Shown in pieces: positions 21,793 to 32,659 of a stretch of 64,000 nt of DNA. How positions within the stretch are numbered: the stretch's first letter is position 1; each line of letters opens with the position of its first letter. The notes below the pieces were generated by a model, which was not told where the DNA came from, searched no databases, and saw only the letters and a program-made list of their open reading frames with translations. The stretch comes from Desmodus rotundus (lineage: Eukaryota > Chordata > Mammalia > Chiroptera > Phyllostomidae). The stretch is taken from positions 44,483,998 to 44,547,997 of the forward strand of contig NC_071391.1 of assembly GCF_022682495.2 (NCBI RefSeq). The letters run 5' to 3'. The position numbers were made by a program, and so were the translations under genes.

Positions 21793-22451
21793 GAAAAAGA
21801 AGATCAAAAATAGGAACTAAGGGAGTGGGAGGGGGAGAGGGGGGTAAAGGTACAGAGAATAAGTAGCATAGATGATAGGTGGAAAATAGACAGGGGGAGG
21901 GTAAAAATAGTGTAGGAAATGTAGAAGCCAAAGAACTTATAAGTATGACCCATGGACATGAACTATGGGGGGGGATGTGGGAGGGAGGGGGGTGGGCAGG
22001 ATGGAGTGGAATGGGGGGGAAATGGGACAACTGTAATAGCATAATCAATAAATATATTAAAAAAATGATCAATAAACTTAGGGAAAGTAGATTTACGTAG
22101 TATGCACTTCAAGAAAGACACAAAAAGGATAAAAATGGTGACAGAAAATAAGAAAGAACCAGTAAGAAATGAAGAATACAGAAATGAAACATGGACTACG
22201 CTACAGGGAATCAATAGCAGAGTACATGAAGCAGAGGATCAAATCTTTTGGAACATAAGGAAGTAGAAAACAATGAGAACAGCAAAAACAAACAAAAAAG
22301 AATGCAAAAATAATGAGGCTATTAGAAGGGGCCTATGGCACAACTTTAAGCATACCAACATTTGCATCATGGGGGTGCTAGAAGGGGAAAAGAGGGAGCA
22401 AGAAATTGAAAACCTAGTTGACAAAATAGTGATGAAAAACTTCCCTAACCT

Positions 22452-22670
22452 ACCCTGGCTGGGGTGGGTCAGTGGATTGATTGCCGGCCTGTGAACCAAA
22501 CATTTGTTGGATGGATTCCCAGTCAGAGCACATGACTGGGTTTCAGGCCAGATCCTCAGTTGGGGGTACGCAAGAGGCAACCGTACATTGATGTTGCTCT
22601 CCCTCTTTCTCTCTCCCTTCTCCTCTCTCTAAAATAAGTAAATAAAATATTTTATAAAATAAAATAAAAT
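22452..22670 (+). repeat. VES-type bat SINE
   Basis: Head CCCTGGCTGGGGTGGGTCAG (one base change from the 19 kb copy in the box region), internal GGATTCCCAGTCAGAGCACA, then AAGAGGCAACCGTACATTGA, CTCTCCCTCTTTCTCTCTC and an AAATAAAAT tail. Inserted in ORF1 remnants of the old L1. Confidence 0.92.
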
Positions 22671-22955
22671 TCCTTAAAAGTTAAGAGTATTCCTTTTAAA
22701 AAAAAGAAAAAATAAATCAAACATGATAGACAAAATGAGACAAATCAGGATAGTGGTTAACTTGGAGAGAATTAAGCTAATGACGAAGAGGGAGCACATG
22801 GGGCTCTTCCAGGGTAATTTTAATACGCTATTTCCTAATCTGAGTTGCTGTCCAGGGGTGTATTCTTTTGCAATTATCAATTGAGTTGTATATTTATGAT
22901 CTGTTTACATTTCTATATACATTTTATAACTTAAAAATATAAAAAAATTAAACAA

Positions 22956-23500
22956 TGGAACAAGTCAGATTATTTTTCTGGATTTCAAGGAATGCTTATG
23001 GACTGAGGTATTAACACATTCTTAATTGTCTTTAATTAAGTAGGTTTGAAATTTTACCACCTAGTCAACTTTGGCACCCAAATCTATGTAGATAGTCTTA
23101 ACTCCAGGGAGAAGAGGGAGGAAATAAAAAGGAATAAAAATACCTACAGAAGGGAAAGACAGAGCCTAGAAGAACATGTGGTCTCTTTCCAAAGACATTT
23201 TTTTTACTGTTTCTTTTCTTATGAAACACATTACCAAGGATTTAATGTATTTTGTTTACAAAAATGGAATTTTTTCTATTTCGATATAAGTGGTAACTGA
23301 AGGTATAAAGAACCTTAGATTTTACCTATGGCTACCAGCTTACATGTTTTATTAGTGATTGTCTCTAACAGAGTCTTAAGGTTTCTAAACATTCTTCATT
23401 GTGTTTCATTAAGTTCCTTCTATGTCCATTTTATTTAGAGTGTTATTAGAAATTCCCAATGCATCGTATTTGATATGATATTTTTTAAATTTTTTAAATT
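22956..23500. other. AT-rich DNA beyond the old L1; HBB exon 3 expected here but absent
   Basis: If the L1 had simply landed in intron 2, the rest of the intron and exon 3 would begin here. No CTCCTGGGC start, no AHKYH-type coding end and no HBB-like 3' UTR was seen. Confidence 0.55.
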
Positions 23501-23668
23501 GTTATAATGATTTTTATTTTTTTCTTGTTGTTCAAGTACAGTTGTCTCCATTCCCCCCCCACTCTCCCCTGCCCCATCTACCCCTACCACCCACCCTCAA
23601 TCCCACCCCCTTTGGCTTTGTCCATGGATCCTTTATATGTTCCTTGATGATCCTATTTTTTCATTGCT
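23500..23668 (-). mobile_element. Short antisense L1 3' end
   Basis: TTGTTGTTCAAGTACAGTTG followed by the C-rich antisense 3' UTR and TTGGCTTTGTCCATGGATCC. It is strongly 5'-truncated. Confidence 0.88.
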
Positions 23669-23880
23669 GGCAAAGCTATTCTTCATTATGTGAGCATCAG
23701 AGAATGAGGGAATTATAGATGGCTTAAGTGAAGCCACAAAAAGGCCTTGGAGAACAATTTAAACCTGAGGTCTAGCAGTCTGGGTTTTGCTACTTAATTT
23801 CTTAGAAAACCCCTACACATTTCTTTATCTTGAAAATGAGAGGACCGATTTAGATATAATTGGCTTAGTCTGTAATTTTC

Positions 23881-24000
23881 AGGGGCCAATTTTAAATATG
23901 AATAACAGTCTAAGCATTTCTACTCAAAAATTTAAATGTATAGGGCCAATTTTAAATGTGAATAACATTCGAAGCATTTATACTAAAAAATTTAAATGTA
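23881..24000. repeat. 60-bp tandem duplication (two units)
   Basis: Units 23881-23940 and 23941-24000 match at about 53 of 60 positions; both carry GGGCCAATTTTAAAT and end TTTAAATGTA. Confidence 0.92.
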
Positions 24001-24653
24001 TAATTTTAGTATAATTAAGGAAAGTTTTAGTTGCCACTTTCTTTGCTATTTTCTGCTTGTTTTTCATTTTCATTCAGTATTTGTCATTTTATTGTATCTG
24101 ATTTTTATTTAAGTTGTCTCACATTTTCCTAGATGTAGGAAAGTATTCAAACAGCTAAATTCCCTTGAGAGAGATTATTTATATAATAGTTTAACCAAAT
24201 CATACAAACACTACAGAAATGTATTCAATACCCAGAGGGCAACATCTAAACAGATGCACCACGTACTGTAATATTGATCATGCTGCTAAATTATGGGTAA
24301 TAATGTTTCAGTATTCCAATCATAATGGCAGTATTATTTATAGATGTACAAAAATATACATAGTAAAAACATAAAAATAAGCTAATGTATAGTAAAGAAC
24401 TCATTTACAAAGTTAATAATCATAACCCTTCATGAGATTTTAAGCCTACTGTGGGTTTGTGGTGAATAAATTGTCTCTAATGTTATCAGAACCTCTGAAC
24501 ACACAGTTCTTTGTTACTAGCCTTACAGAATTTTCTTAGCTCTTCAGCCATGGCAAAACCTTTAAGTGTTTGGCCTCAGCTATGTTTAAGCAGGTCTAAA
24601 ACAAACCTGCTTTATACTTCCTTGAAGAAAGAGGAAAATTAATGGAGTGCTTC
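24001..24653. other. AT-rich spacer before the CTCF motif
   Basis: Nothing recognised apart from general AT-richness. Confidence 0.45.
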
Positions 24654-24671
24654 TGCCTCCTGCTGGTAGCC
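24654..24671 (-). promoter_or_regulatory. CTCF motif, likely 3'HS1 boundary site
   Basis: The minus strand reads GGCTACCAGCAGGAGGCA, a near match to the CTCF core CCASYAGRKGGCR with one deviation. It lies about 2.3 kb before OR51V1. In human, the CTCF-bound 3'HS1 lies between HBB and OR51V1, a few kb from OR51V1. The motif points left, toward the globin genes, as expected for a loop anchor converging with a site upstream of the locus control region. Confidence 0.6.
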
Positions 24672-26993
24672 ACATGGAAGCATTAGAGGAATTACCTATC
24701 AAAGTGTCTCTGTACTGAATTAATTGTTCAAAGCAGGTCCTGTGTGGGTGTCATTAAATAATTATGCCAAAGAACCACAGAAATCTGGACTACCCTGAAA
24801 ACACCAATGTGCTCTATTCAATATCACTATAAAGACACCGACTTTTAGACCCAGCACTTTTCCTCTATGCCTTTGGTGTTGCTCATTAGCTTAACTAATC
24901 TGCAAAAGGCAACAAGTAATCACATGGGAAATCATTTCTAAAAGATAGGAAAAAATACAGATGCCTGAATATGTAGGTCAATTTGAATTAGGAATTATAA
25001 GGGATAAGAAAAGAGTCCCCTAAAAATACAATCTGTTTAATTTGATCAACAATGTGCTTTCTAAATCAACATTCTAGGATTCCAGACAAAGTACACGGAG
25101 GGAATATGAGAATTCTATCACTGTTTGTACATGTTTGTAGAAAAACAGTCAGGTTTCTCGGTGAGACAACATTTTTAAGGGGCAAGTAAAAAGCAATAAC
25201 ACTGGCTACTAAATACAACCATCAAGGAGCAGATAATGATGGTATGATCTGACCTCAGCAGTTAAAGGTGAAAAATGAGCAGATTCATGGTATGTTGTAG
25301 AGTATGTTGTAAATTATAGATTTGGTGAAGGATTTAACAGGTAGGAGGAGAAAGAAGGAAAAACAAGGAATTCAGAAAACATGGCTCTTAAGAGTTTTCT
25401 TAAGCAATTGTATGATTGATGGAGCCCTTTTATGATATTAGGAGGAAATGGAGAGAAAGTAGATTTCTGAGGAAAATCATATATTTTATTGTCATCATTT
25501 AATTTTTAGGATAAATACCCAGATGGAGATATCAAGTAGGAGATTGAATGCATGAGTCTGTCCTCAGAGGGGAGGTAAGGACTTGGAGGTGCAAATTTTA
25601 GGCTGTGATACAGAGTAGAAGTTGTCACTGTCCTCACTTCTGAGAACTTAAATTCAGTGTGTAACAGAGACATTAGGCAAATAACTAAGTTAATGAATGT
25701 CAAATTAGAAATTGAATAAATTTTATGAGGATAAATAAGTTATCAAATTAATAATAAATAATGACAATTATATATTATTGGTATTATATTGGTAGAATAC
25801 CAACACAATACCAAAATAAAAGAATATTAATAATACCAGTATATGGGGAACATGTTTTAGTTAGCAGGCTTCCTGGTAAGTGATGGTTGAGATGCAGAGA
25901 AGAAAATTTAAGATTATTTTACAAAGAGGAAGCAAGTTTGAGAAAATTTTCCTCAACCTCAGTCTCTTCTTTGTGAAAGAACATCTTAGGCAGAGAGAAC
26001 ATCAGGAGAAAAATCTCATAAAAGAAGGGAAATGGTAATGTTAAAAAATAAGAGAAATGTTGAAAAGCTGACCAATTTTTCTTTAAAAGGCAAAAGAATT
26101 CTATTTGATGAAGGAAATGTATTCAAATAGTGAACTAAGACATTGGCCATCTGAGTTTTAGAATGACGATTCTAAGGGAGAGAAAACAATTACTCAATCC
26201 CTTTCAGAATTGCATATTTAATGAATACTCAGCTGATTAACTGAACGAATGAATAATTGTACAGTACACACTGAGGTGATGTCAGAAGTTGTGGGTCTTC
26301 AGCCTAAGTCTCTGAGCCACAAAGACACAGATGAGTCTGAAAACTCAGAGGGACCATGCTCCTGTGGGAACTCACTCATCAAACTTCTTGTGTATAAATG
26401 TCCCTCTCTGCCTACCACCAATGAAGAAAAACTAGTCATTGGCTGTCACCTGGAGTGGGATAAAACAGGAACACCTTCATTAAATACTGTTTGGAGGAAA
26501 AGTGCACTTGGAGACATCACAAAGTAGAAAATGAAGGTTATGAAATAACTATTTAAATGCATGTGTAATATTAAAACTCAAAGATTATTCTGAAATGCTT
26601 AGTGAACTGCGGGGTAGAAGAAGAACATTTTGAGAAACTCAGCTCTCAATTTTACACATACAGCATCTCATCAGCATCCTTGGGACAAGGTCCCAGACAC
26701 CATAACTTTTCTGAAAATTAGCTTTCTACTTCAGTCTATTTGTTTTTATTCGATCCATGTGGCCTCTATGCACAGCCCTGCCAGCGGATGAATAATGGCT
26801 CTTACGTGACATCAGGAAAAGACCATTCTCTTCCACAGCAGATAATATGCCTCTAAAGAACAGAGTTGCTTGGTTACATTTTGTAAAGTTAGTAAGCTTT
26901 TAGTATAATGCTGTTTGTCTCAAAATTCCATCTAACTCATCTGAAATTGGAGCATTTCCCTTAAAATATACTTATACTGTTGCTGGCTGGAAG
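24672..26993. other. OR51V1 upstream region
   Basis: It holds a TATAAAG box at 24828-24834 with a possible weak donor (GTAATC) at 24915, which could be a non-coding first exon of OR51V1. An open frame of 92 codons at 26249-26527 matches nothing I know and is probably chance. Confidence 0.35.
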
Positions 26994-27956
26994 ATGCATT
27001 TTAGTTCCAGAGTGATTGCTTCAGTCAGCCCTAGCATGAATTCCTCCTCCTTCCTTCTTACTGGATTTCCTGGCCTGGAGCAGCAATATTCCTGGATCTC
27101 CATTCCCTTCTCCACTGTTTATACCATGGTGCTTCTGGGCAACTGCCTGGTGCTGCATGTGATCCGGACTGAGCCGAGCCTGCACCAGCCCATGTTCTAC
27201 TTCCTGGCCATGCTGGCCCTCACTGACCTGTGCATGGGGCTGTCCACGGTGCACACGGTGCTGGGCATCCTGTGGGGACTAAGTCAGGAAGTCAGCCTGG
27301 ATGCCTGCATTGCCCAGTCCTATTTCATTCATGGCCTGTCCTTCATGGAGTCCTCTGTCCTCCTTGCTATGGCTTTTGATCGCTACATTGCCATTTGCCA
27401 CCCACTACACTACTCCTCCATCCTAACTAATGACAAAATCATGAAAATTGGAGTGGCAATTTTATGTAGGAGTACATTACTCATACCTCCGGTCATCATT
27501 CGCCTAAAGTTCCTGAGTTATTGCCGTCCCCACATCCTTTCTCATTCTTTCTGCCTGCACCAGGACCTTCTCCGTCTAGCTTGTTCAGACATCCGATTCA
27601 ATAGCTACTATGCCCTGATGCTGGTCATTTGCACACTATTGTTGGATGCTGTTCTGATCCTTTTCTCCTATGTCCTGATTCTTAAATCAGTCCTGGCAAT
27701 TGCTTCTCAGGAGGAGAGACGTAAGTCATTTCAGACCTGCATTTCCCACATCTGTGCTGTTCTCGTGTTCTACATCCCTATCATTAGCTTAACAATGGTG
27801 CACCGTTTTGGCAAGCATCTCTCCCCCATTGTCCATGTCCTCATGGGCAACATCTACATTCTTTTCCCACCTTTGATGAATCCCATCATCTACAGTGTCA
27901 AGACCCAACAGATTCGTAGTAGAGTGTTCAGATTATTTTCCCTGAAATTATATTGA
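26994..27956 (+). CDS. OR51V1: Olfactory receptor OR51V1
   Basis: Class I (OR51 family) odorant GPCR of the olfactory neuron membrane, coupling to G-olf. Intact 320-residue single coding exon starting MHFSSRVIASVSPS, close to the human OR51V1 start. Seen in order: N-glycosylation site NSS near residue 17, FLLTGFPGLE lead, TM1 with GNCLVLHVI, PMFYFLAMLALTD in TM2, MAFDRYIAIC at the TM3 end, the class I-typical HSFCLHQDLLRLACSD extracellular loop, SFQTCISHICAVL before TM6, and PLMNPIIYSVKT in TM7. Gene position right after the globins is that of OR51V1 in other mammals. Part of TM1-TM3 (27141-27265) is identical in DNA to two other OR51 genes in the window. Confidence 0.93.
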   Translation: MHFSSRVIASVSPSMNSSSFLLTGFPGLEQQYSWISIPFSTVYTMVLLGNCLVLHVIRTEPSLHQPMFYFLAMLALTDLCMGLSTVHTVLGILWGLSQEVSLDACIAQSYFIHGLSFMESSVLLAMAFDRYIAICHPLHYSSILTNDKIMKIGVAILCRSTLLIPPVIIRLKFLSYCRPHILSHSFCLHQDLLRLACSDIRFNSYYALMLVICTLLLDAVLILFSYVLILKSVLAIASQEERRKSFQTCISHICAVLVFYIPIISLTMVHRFGKHLSPIVHVLMGNIYILFPPLMNPIIYSVKTQQIRSRVFRLFSLKLY

Positions 27957-28461
27957 GATACTCAGTTCTTTTAAAAAATAAAAAGAGACATTAATAACTA
28001 TGCAGAATTAAAAAATAAATTTTATTAAAATTAGAGTTTTAGTCCTGAGTCCATGGTTCTTGATTTTAAAACACACTTTAAATAGAGTCAGAGCATCAAC
28101 TACAAATACATTCCATTTTAATCTATGTCCTAAAAACGAGTTATTGTTGGAGCTGGAGGTGGGCAACTACATCTGAAATATTTCATAAACCCTGTGAACT
28201 ATTGCTTTCTGCAAAACAAAACATACACAGGTTATTCCATAAGTATAATTATATTCAAGTAAGTGTAAAAGTAGTTGAGTGCCCAAAATAGATTTTTAAG
28301 TATTTTCCTTGCAGTAAAACAAAGCTAAATTCAAATCATAGGTCTTTTAGTTTTAAAAGTGGGTAAATTGCAGTTTCTCTAATTTGCTGAGATTCAGTTA
28401 ATTAATCTTCAAAATGAGAAAAATAGCAAACTCACAGGAATATTAGGATAACTATATGGAC
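27957..28461. other. AT-rich spacer 3' of OR51V1
   Basis: An AATAAA-type signal occurs within 30 bases of the OR51V1 stop codon. Nothing else was recognised. Confidence 0.4.
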
Positions 28462-28660
28462 CAGAACTGTCTAATAAAATTTTCTAAAATGATGGAAATG
28501 TTCTATTATATAGACTAAATATACCCAGATAAGACAACAGTTACTTATGGCTACTGAGCATTTGAAATGCACATAGTACAGTCGGGCAACTCCTTTTTAA
28601 ATTCTGGTTAACTGCAGTTAACGTACATGTAAAAGACCATTGTATCGGACAGTGAAGGTA
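28462..28660. mobile_element. MER20-like hAT fossil
   Basis: Ends ACTGTCTAATA... and ...TGTATCGGACAGTG are inverted-repeat-like, and the middle carries ATGATGGAAATGTTCTAT and TGGCTACTGAGCATTTGAAA. This is the pattern of short non-autonomous hAT-Charlie elements. The subfamily name is from memory and may be off. Confidence 0.7.
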
Positions 28661-31092
28661 TAGGAGACAAAAAGAACATGTAATCAAACATGACTTGGGA
28701 TTCAACCTTTACCATGTCTGCTTTAAATTGAAATCCTTACTTTTCCTTATATTTTATCTGTGGACCCCACTGTCATTTAGCTGGATGTGAATTTTGCTCT
28801 GAATCTTTTCTTTTAAATCTGAACACAGATATATCCTGGACAGATGAAACTGTATGCTTATGACTGACAGAGTTAAAAAAAAGTAAAAGAGTCAGTAAGT
28901 GTCTGTGGGGTAAATATAAAATAATTGATTTAATCTTCCTGGATCTCTTAAGGACATAAAGTAGAAAGGGTCAGCAGTTAACATACTAAAAATATAAAAT
29001 AAATAAAATAATGTGTTTTCTGCCCGTTTCTCCTTTCTGTACTTCATTCAATTAAGTAGTCTCTGTTTATTGACTCTGTCTGCCAAACAGAAACACTGGC
29101 TTAGTTCCCAGGAGCTGAAGTTTCAACGTGTGGGGAATAGGTCCTGGACAGAATAAAGTACTTTGGCCAAAAAGAAAAAAGTATAAGATTATCCACAGGG
29201 TTATAGATTAGGACTCCTGGGTTAGAATAGGCGGTTAATTAGAAGAAGAGAGCAAATTTCCTGATGTCAATGAGAAGCTACTCTACTTTCTGCCAAAGTT
29301 ACCAGAAGTCAAGAGTATAAGGTAGTATCTAAAGTGAGGATTAAAAATAAGTGTTCTAATTGCTAATTCAATGTGATTTATCATCTTGCTACATGACCAA
29401 AATAACTGTAAGTAATTAGCTTAATATGAATGTCAGGTATTGTACTAAGTGACCTGATGATAATGAGTGTCTGCATGGTCCATATCGGCAGACTGAAACC
29501 CAGCCAGTCTGAGAAGATTTATACGGCCCAGTTTTAGAATGAAAGCATCAATGAGCTGTTGAACCTACAGAAGTTATGTAGGTGTCTCACAGATAATCTT
29601 TGAGTGCATGTTGCTCAATGGCCAGACAACTTCCCTTTGGTGCCTTGGTCCTGCAATCACCTGTCCTCAGAACTGACTCGATCTTGGGAAATCAAAGGCC
29701 TCGGCAATAGCAAAATATATTTTCCACCCACCAGGCATGAAGGAAGTACCAACGTAAAGAACATAGTTATATATCCAACAATCCTGAGTGGTTGGTCTGA
29801 GAGTCATGTTTAATACAGTGAGTAAGAGTGTTCATTTGAGAACTTTTTATTATGAGTATTTGTACCTCAGATTATGGCAAACTGTAAAACCAGCGTACTT
29901 GCAAAAAAATGGCTATAAAATAGGTGTAAACATATCTGGTGTATTCTCAGAAATCACAGTTTAATTTAGAACTATATGATTACAGCATGATGATAAAATG
30001 TATGAAGAACTTCAGAATTTTTGAAATTCATGACCAAAAGGAGGGAGGTCAGCCAAAGGAAGGGAGGTGAGTAAAGAAAGCTGGTGAAAGTGAATTTCCT
30101 TTGATTCCTGGGTTTACACAGAAGGGAAGAGGTTTAGAAAGTTTTACTTTTGATTGTTTGTTTTCTAAAGGCCCCTGTCTTGGGAAACTAGCTTATAAAA
30201 TAGCTACACCTCTTCCTAGGGAGAAGAAACAATTTCAGAATCATCAGCTCATGTCCTGACAGTGAGAATAGATGGACTTATGACAGGTGTTAAAAGCACC
30301 ATCAGGTACTTTGCAGCCTGAGGAGAAAACTGGTAGAGACATTCTTCCGTAGATTCCAAAAAGCCAATTTTATGAAATAAGAAACATGTGGTCCATGAAT
30401 TACGTCCTGGTACTGTTATCAAACTAGTTGCCTGAAGAGCCAGTGAGACACAGTAACCTTGTAAGAGTTGTCAGACTTATGACACCTGTAAGGCTACTGT
30501 CCAGTTTGGTGGGAAACACTACTAAAGTAACACAGTAAGTTTGGGGAAACCCACATTCTCCTCTTTTTGCTTTTGTTTTAGGTAGGCTGCCATGCCATCG
30601 TACACTGCTCTTTTATATGAAGTCACAACTAATAAGGAGAAAGCTAAAGGATATTGGTTGGCGTAGGTGACAGAGTAGGATGCAGAAAATCAGCAAGTGT
30701 TGGCTCAGTTGGATTTACTCCCACATCAAAAAGCTAAGGTCCGGAAAGGGGAAGATGGCTGATTTTTGGACGTGAGGAAACAAGCTTTTAGTAAAAACAA
30801 TCTGCTCATAATAAATCCACGAGCAGATGCTCATTGTACACTATACTGACTAATTTTTCCAGGTTTATCAAAACTTGATTATTAAGTTGACTCAGAAGAT
30901 TTTCTAGCAGAGACTGTGTCTTTTTTCCTTAGAGATTTATGGCCACTATTTGAAAAAAGGAGAATCTGCCGGACTAATGAATAAAGACCAAAACACACAC
31001 ATTTTCTAGAATGGCTCATTTGGAAATTTAAAGAAAAGATAGCCAAGAACTCCTTCGCAGTGGTAATTGGTATTCTAAAGTTTTTCTACTAA
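28661..31092. other. Intergenic DNA, nothing recognised
   Basis: No intact gene, and no repeat family that I can name with confidence. Short open frames such as 29604-29813 have no family features. Confidence 0.4.
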
Positions 31093-31200
31093 AAGTGTGG
31101 TTTCCAGTCCTGTGTCCTCAACACCACCCAGTAACTTAAAGAAATGCGGGATCTTGAGCCCCAGTCCAGCCCTATTGCATCAGAACCTATATCAGCTTTG
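31093..31200. mobile_element. MER5-like hAT fossil, partial
   Basis: AGTGTGGTTTCCAGTCC start, AGAAATGCGGGATCTTGAG middle and CCCTATTGCATCAGAACC match the left half of a MER5-type element. Badly decayed. Confidence 0.5.
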
Positions 31201-31689
31201 GGAGTGCTGGTGGTGTTCTCTTTCTTGTTCAGAGCTCTGCTTATAAACTGTGTTGATTTTGTGCCAATTAATCAATTGGTATCATTATGCATATTTTTGT
31301 GCTTAATTTAATAGTAAAATACAAATTTAAGGAATATTAAAATTTCAGTTTATGTATAAACTTAGCAAATTAAAAATGTGTTTTTATTTCTGCCACTTCC
31401 TATAATCCATTAAAATTGTAGTTGCACACAAAGAGACATTATGGAAGGAAATGATAGTGGTGTTTATGAAAACAGATTTTATAAACATAGAAATTTTATA
31501 TATTATTCACAAAACACAAAGCAAGATAGACAAATAAGGATTCTGGGTGTCTACAGAAAGGACACTAGTAAGAAGAAAAATAATCCTGGAAAAACACAGG
31601 GATGGGACTGAGAATAGTAGAAAAGGTGAACTGTGTCAGAATTTCCAACTAAAGTATACAGAAACCCACCTCCATCAGTCTGGTGCAAA

Positions 31690-31709
31690 AAAATATATAT
31701 ATATATATT
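31690..31709. repeat. (TA)n microsatellite
   Basis: About ten TA units in AT-rich DNA. Confidence 0.8.
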
Positions 31710-32659
31710 TATAATAATAATTTCTCTAGTAACTGGAATAAGTGTGATTCACCTATAGGGACACTAGGTACAAAGGGTGCTACGACTAAGGTGTTAGATA
31801 TTTAAAAAGAGGGATTATGGAAAGTAATGTGTATAATGTTGAAGCTCATGGAAATCACTTTTCTGATTACCTCCTGAAATACTTATCAGACTGATATTAC
31901 ACAGTTAGAGGATCACGGGATTATTCTCTATAAAAATTATCTTAAGAGACAAACAAATACTGGAACTTCACTTCCTGAATTGGGGAGGCTTCTTCTTAAT
32001 CAACCTACAAAGTAAATGACCAAATAGGAAATCCCATCATGTCCATAGAAATCTCCACTGAATTCTTGGTCCTTCACCATGACATATGGATGGACAGCCA
32101 ACAATTTCCAGGGATGTGATTAAATCAACCAATACAAAAATAACATATTGAAAATGAATTTTTTAAAGATTAACTTAATGGAGCAGAATTTATTTAAAAC
32201 AGAAAACAAAACTTAAAAAAAATAAGCCCATAAAGGTACTCTTAATAAAATACCCAATCATATTGGTTCATTGATACAGGAAGAGGATACTGTTAATGAG
32301 AAGCAAATAGATAACACAAAGATTATTTGGAAGTAAAAAACAATATGAGAAATGAAAGGAAAATAGACATCTCAAGGGATAGATAGATTTTAAAAGTAGA
32401 ACAAAATAACTAAAGGTTGAATATGGCAACTGGGAGAAAAAAAATACATGGGGTCAACTCAAGAACAGTAACATCTCACTAATAAATGTTCTAGAAAGAC
32501 AGGGAAGACAAAAATATATGAGAAATGTATTAGAATTATGAATTTATTAGAAAATTAAAAAGGCTTTTCCCAGAACAAAGGACACATACCAATTGAGAAT
32601 ATCCACCAAGTAACCAAAAAAAAATTGTGGTTACAATTTTTTATAACCATACACACAGA

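Larger units (their letters stand above)
20335..22060 (+). mobile_element. Young ORF1-only L1 derivative (half-L1), complete with TSDs
   Basis: An 18-base target-site duplication, AAAAATGATCAATGAACT at 20317-20334 and the same with one change at 22061-22078, brackets 1726 bases. Inside, in order: a GC- and CpG-rich 5' UTR starting GGGGGAACCAAGATGGCGGC (YY1-type start as in other L1s), two tandem monomer-like units, an A17 run, an intact ORF1, a G-rich 3' UTR, and the tail GGGACAACTGTAATAGCATA ending in A-rich DNA. ORF2 is entirely missing, so the element would need L1 enzymes in trans. It is inserted in the old L1's ORF1. Low decay and the nearly perfect duplication point to a recent insertion. 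Confidence 0.88.
18840..22955 (+). mobile_element. Old L1/HAL1-like element: 5'UTR, ORF1 part, 3' end; ORF2 absent
   Basis: The sense 5' UTR is recognisable from about 18840. It includes GACTCACCCTCTCTGACC near 19247 and ACTGAATTGTTTGGCATCAG near 19315, then TGAGCCCTCTCCCACAGAGC near 19400. ORF1 remnants run from about 20200 and again at 22080-22452, the latter reading a recognisable NICIMGVLEGEKREQEIENL segment with stops nearby. After a SINE, 22720-22955 resembles an old L1 3' UTR (GTGTATTCTTTTGCAATTAT, then an A-rich end). No ORF2 is present between, so this is either a half-L1 (HAL1) or an L1 with ORF2 deleted. Three later insertions interrupt it. Confidence 0.65.

Noticed and set aside
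26249..26527. 92-codon open frame upstream of OR51V1
   Set aside because: No known motif, no repeated or biased composition, and not supported by splice or promoter signals. Likely chance.
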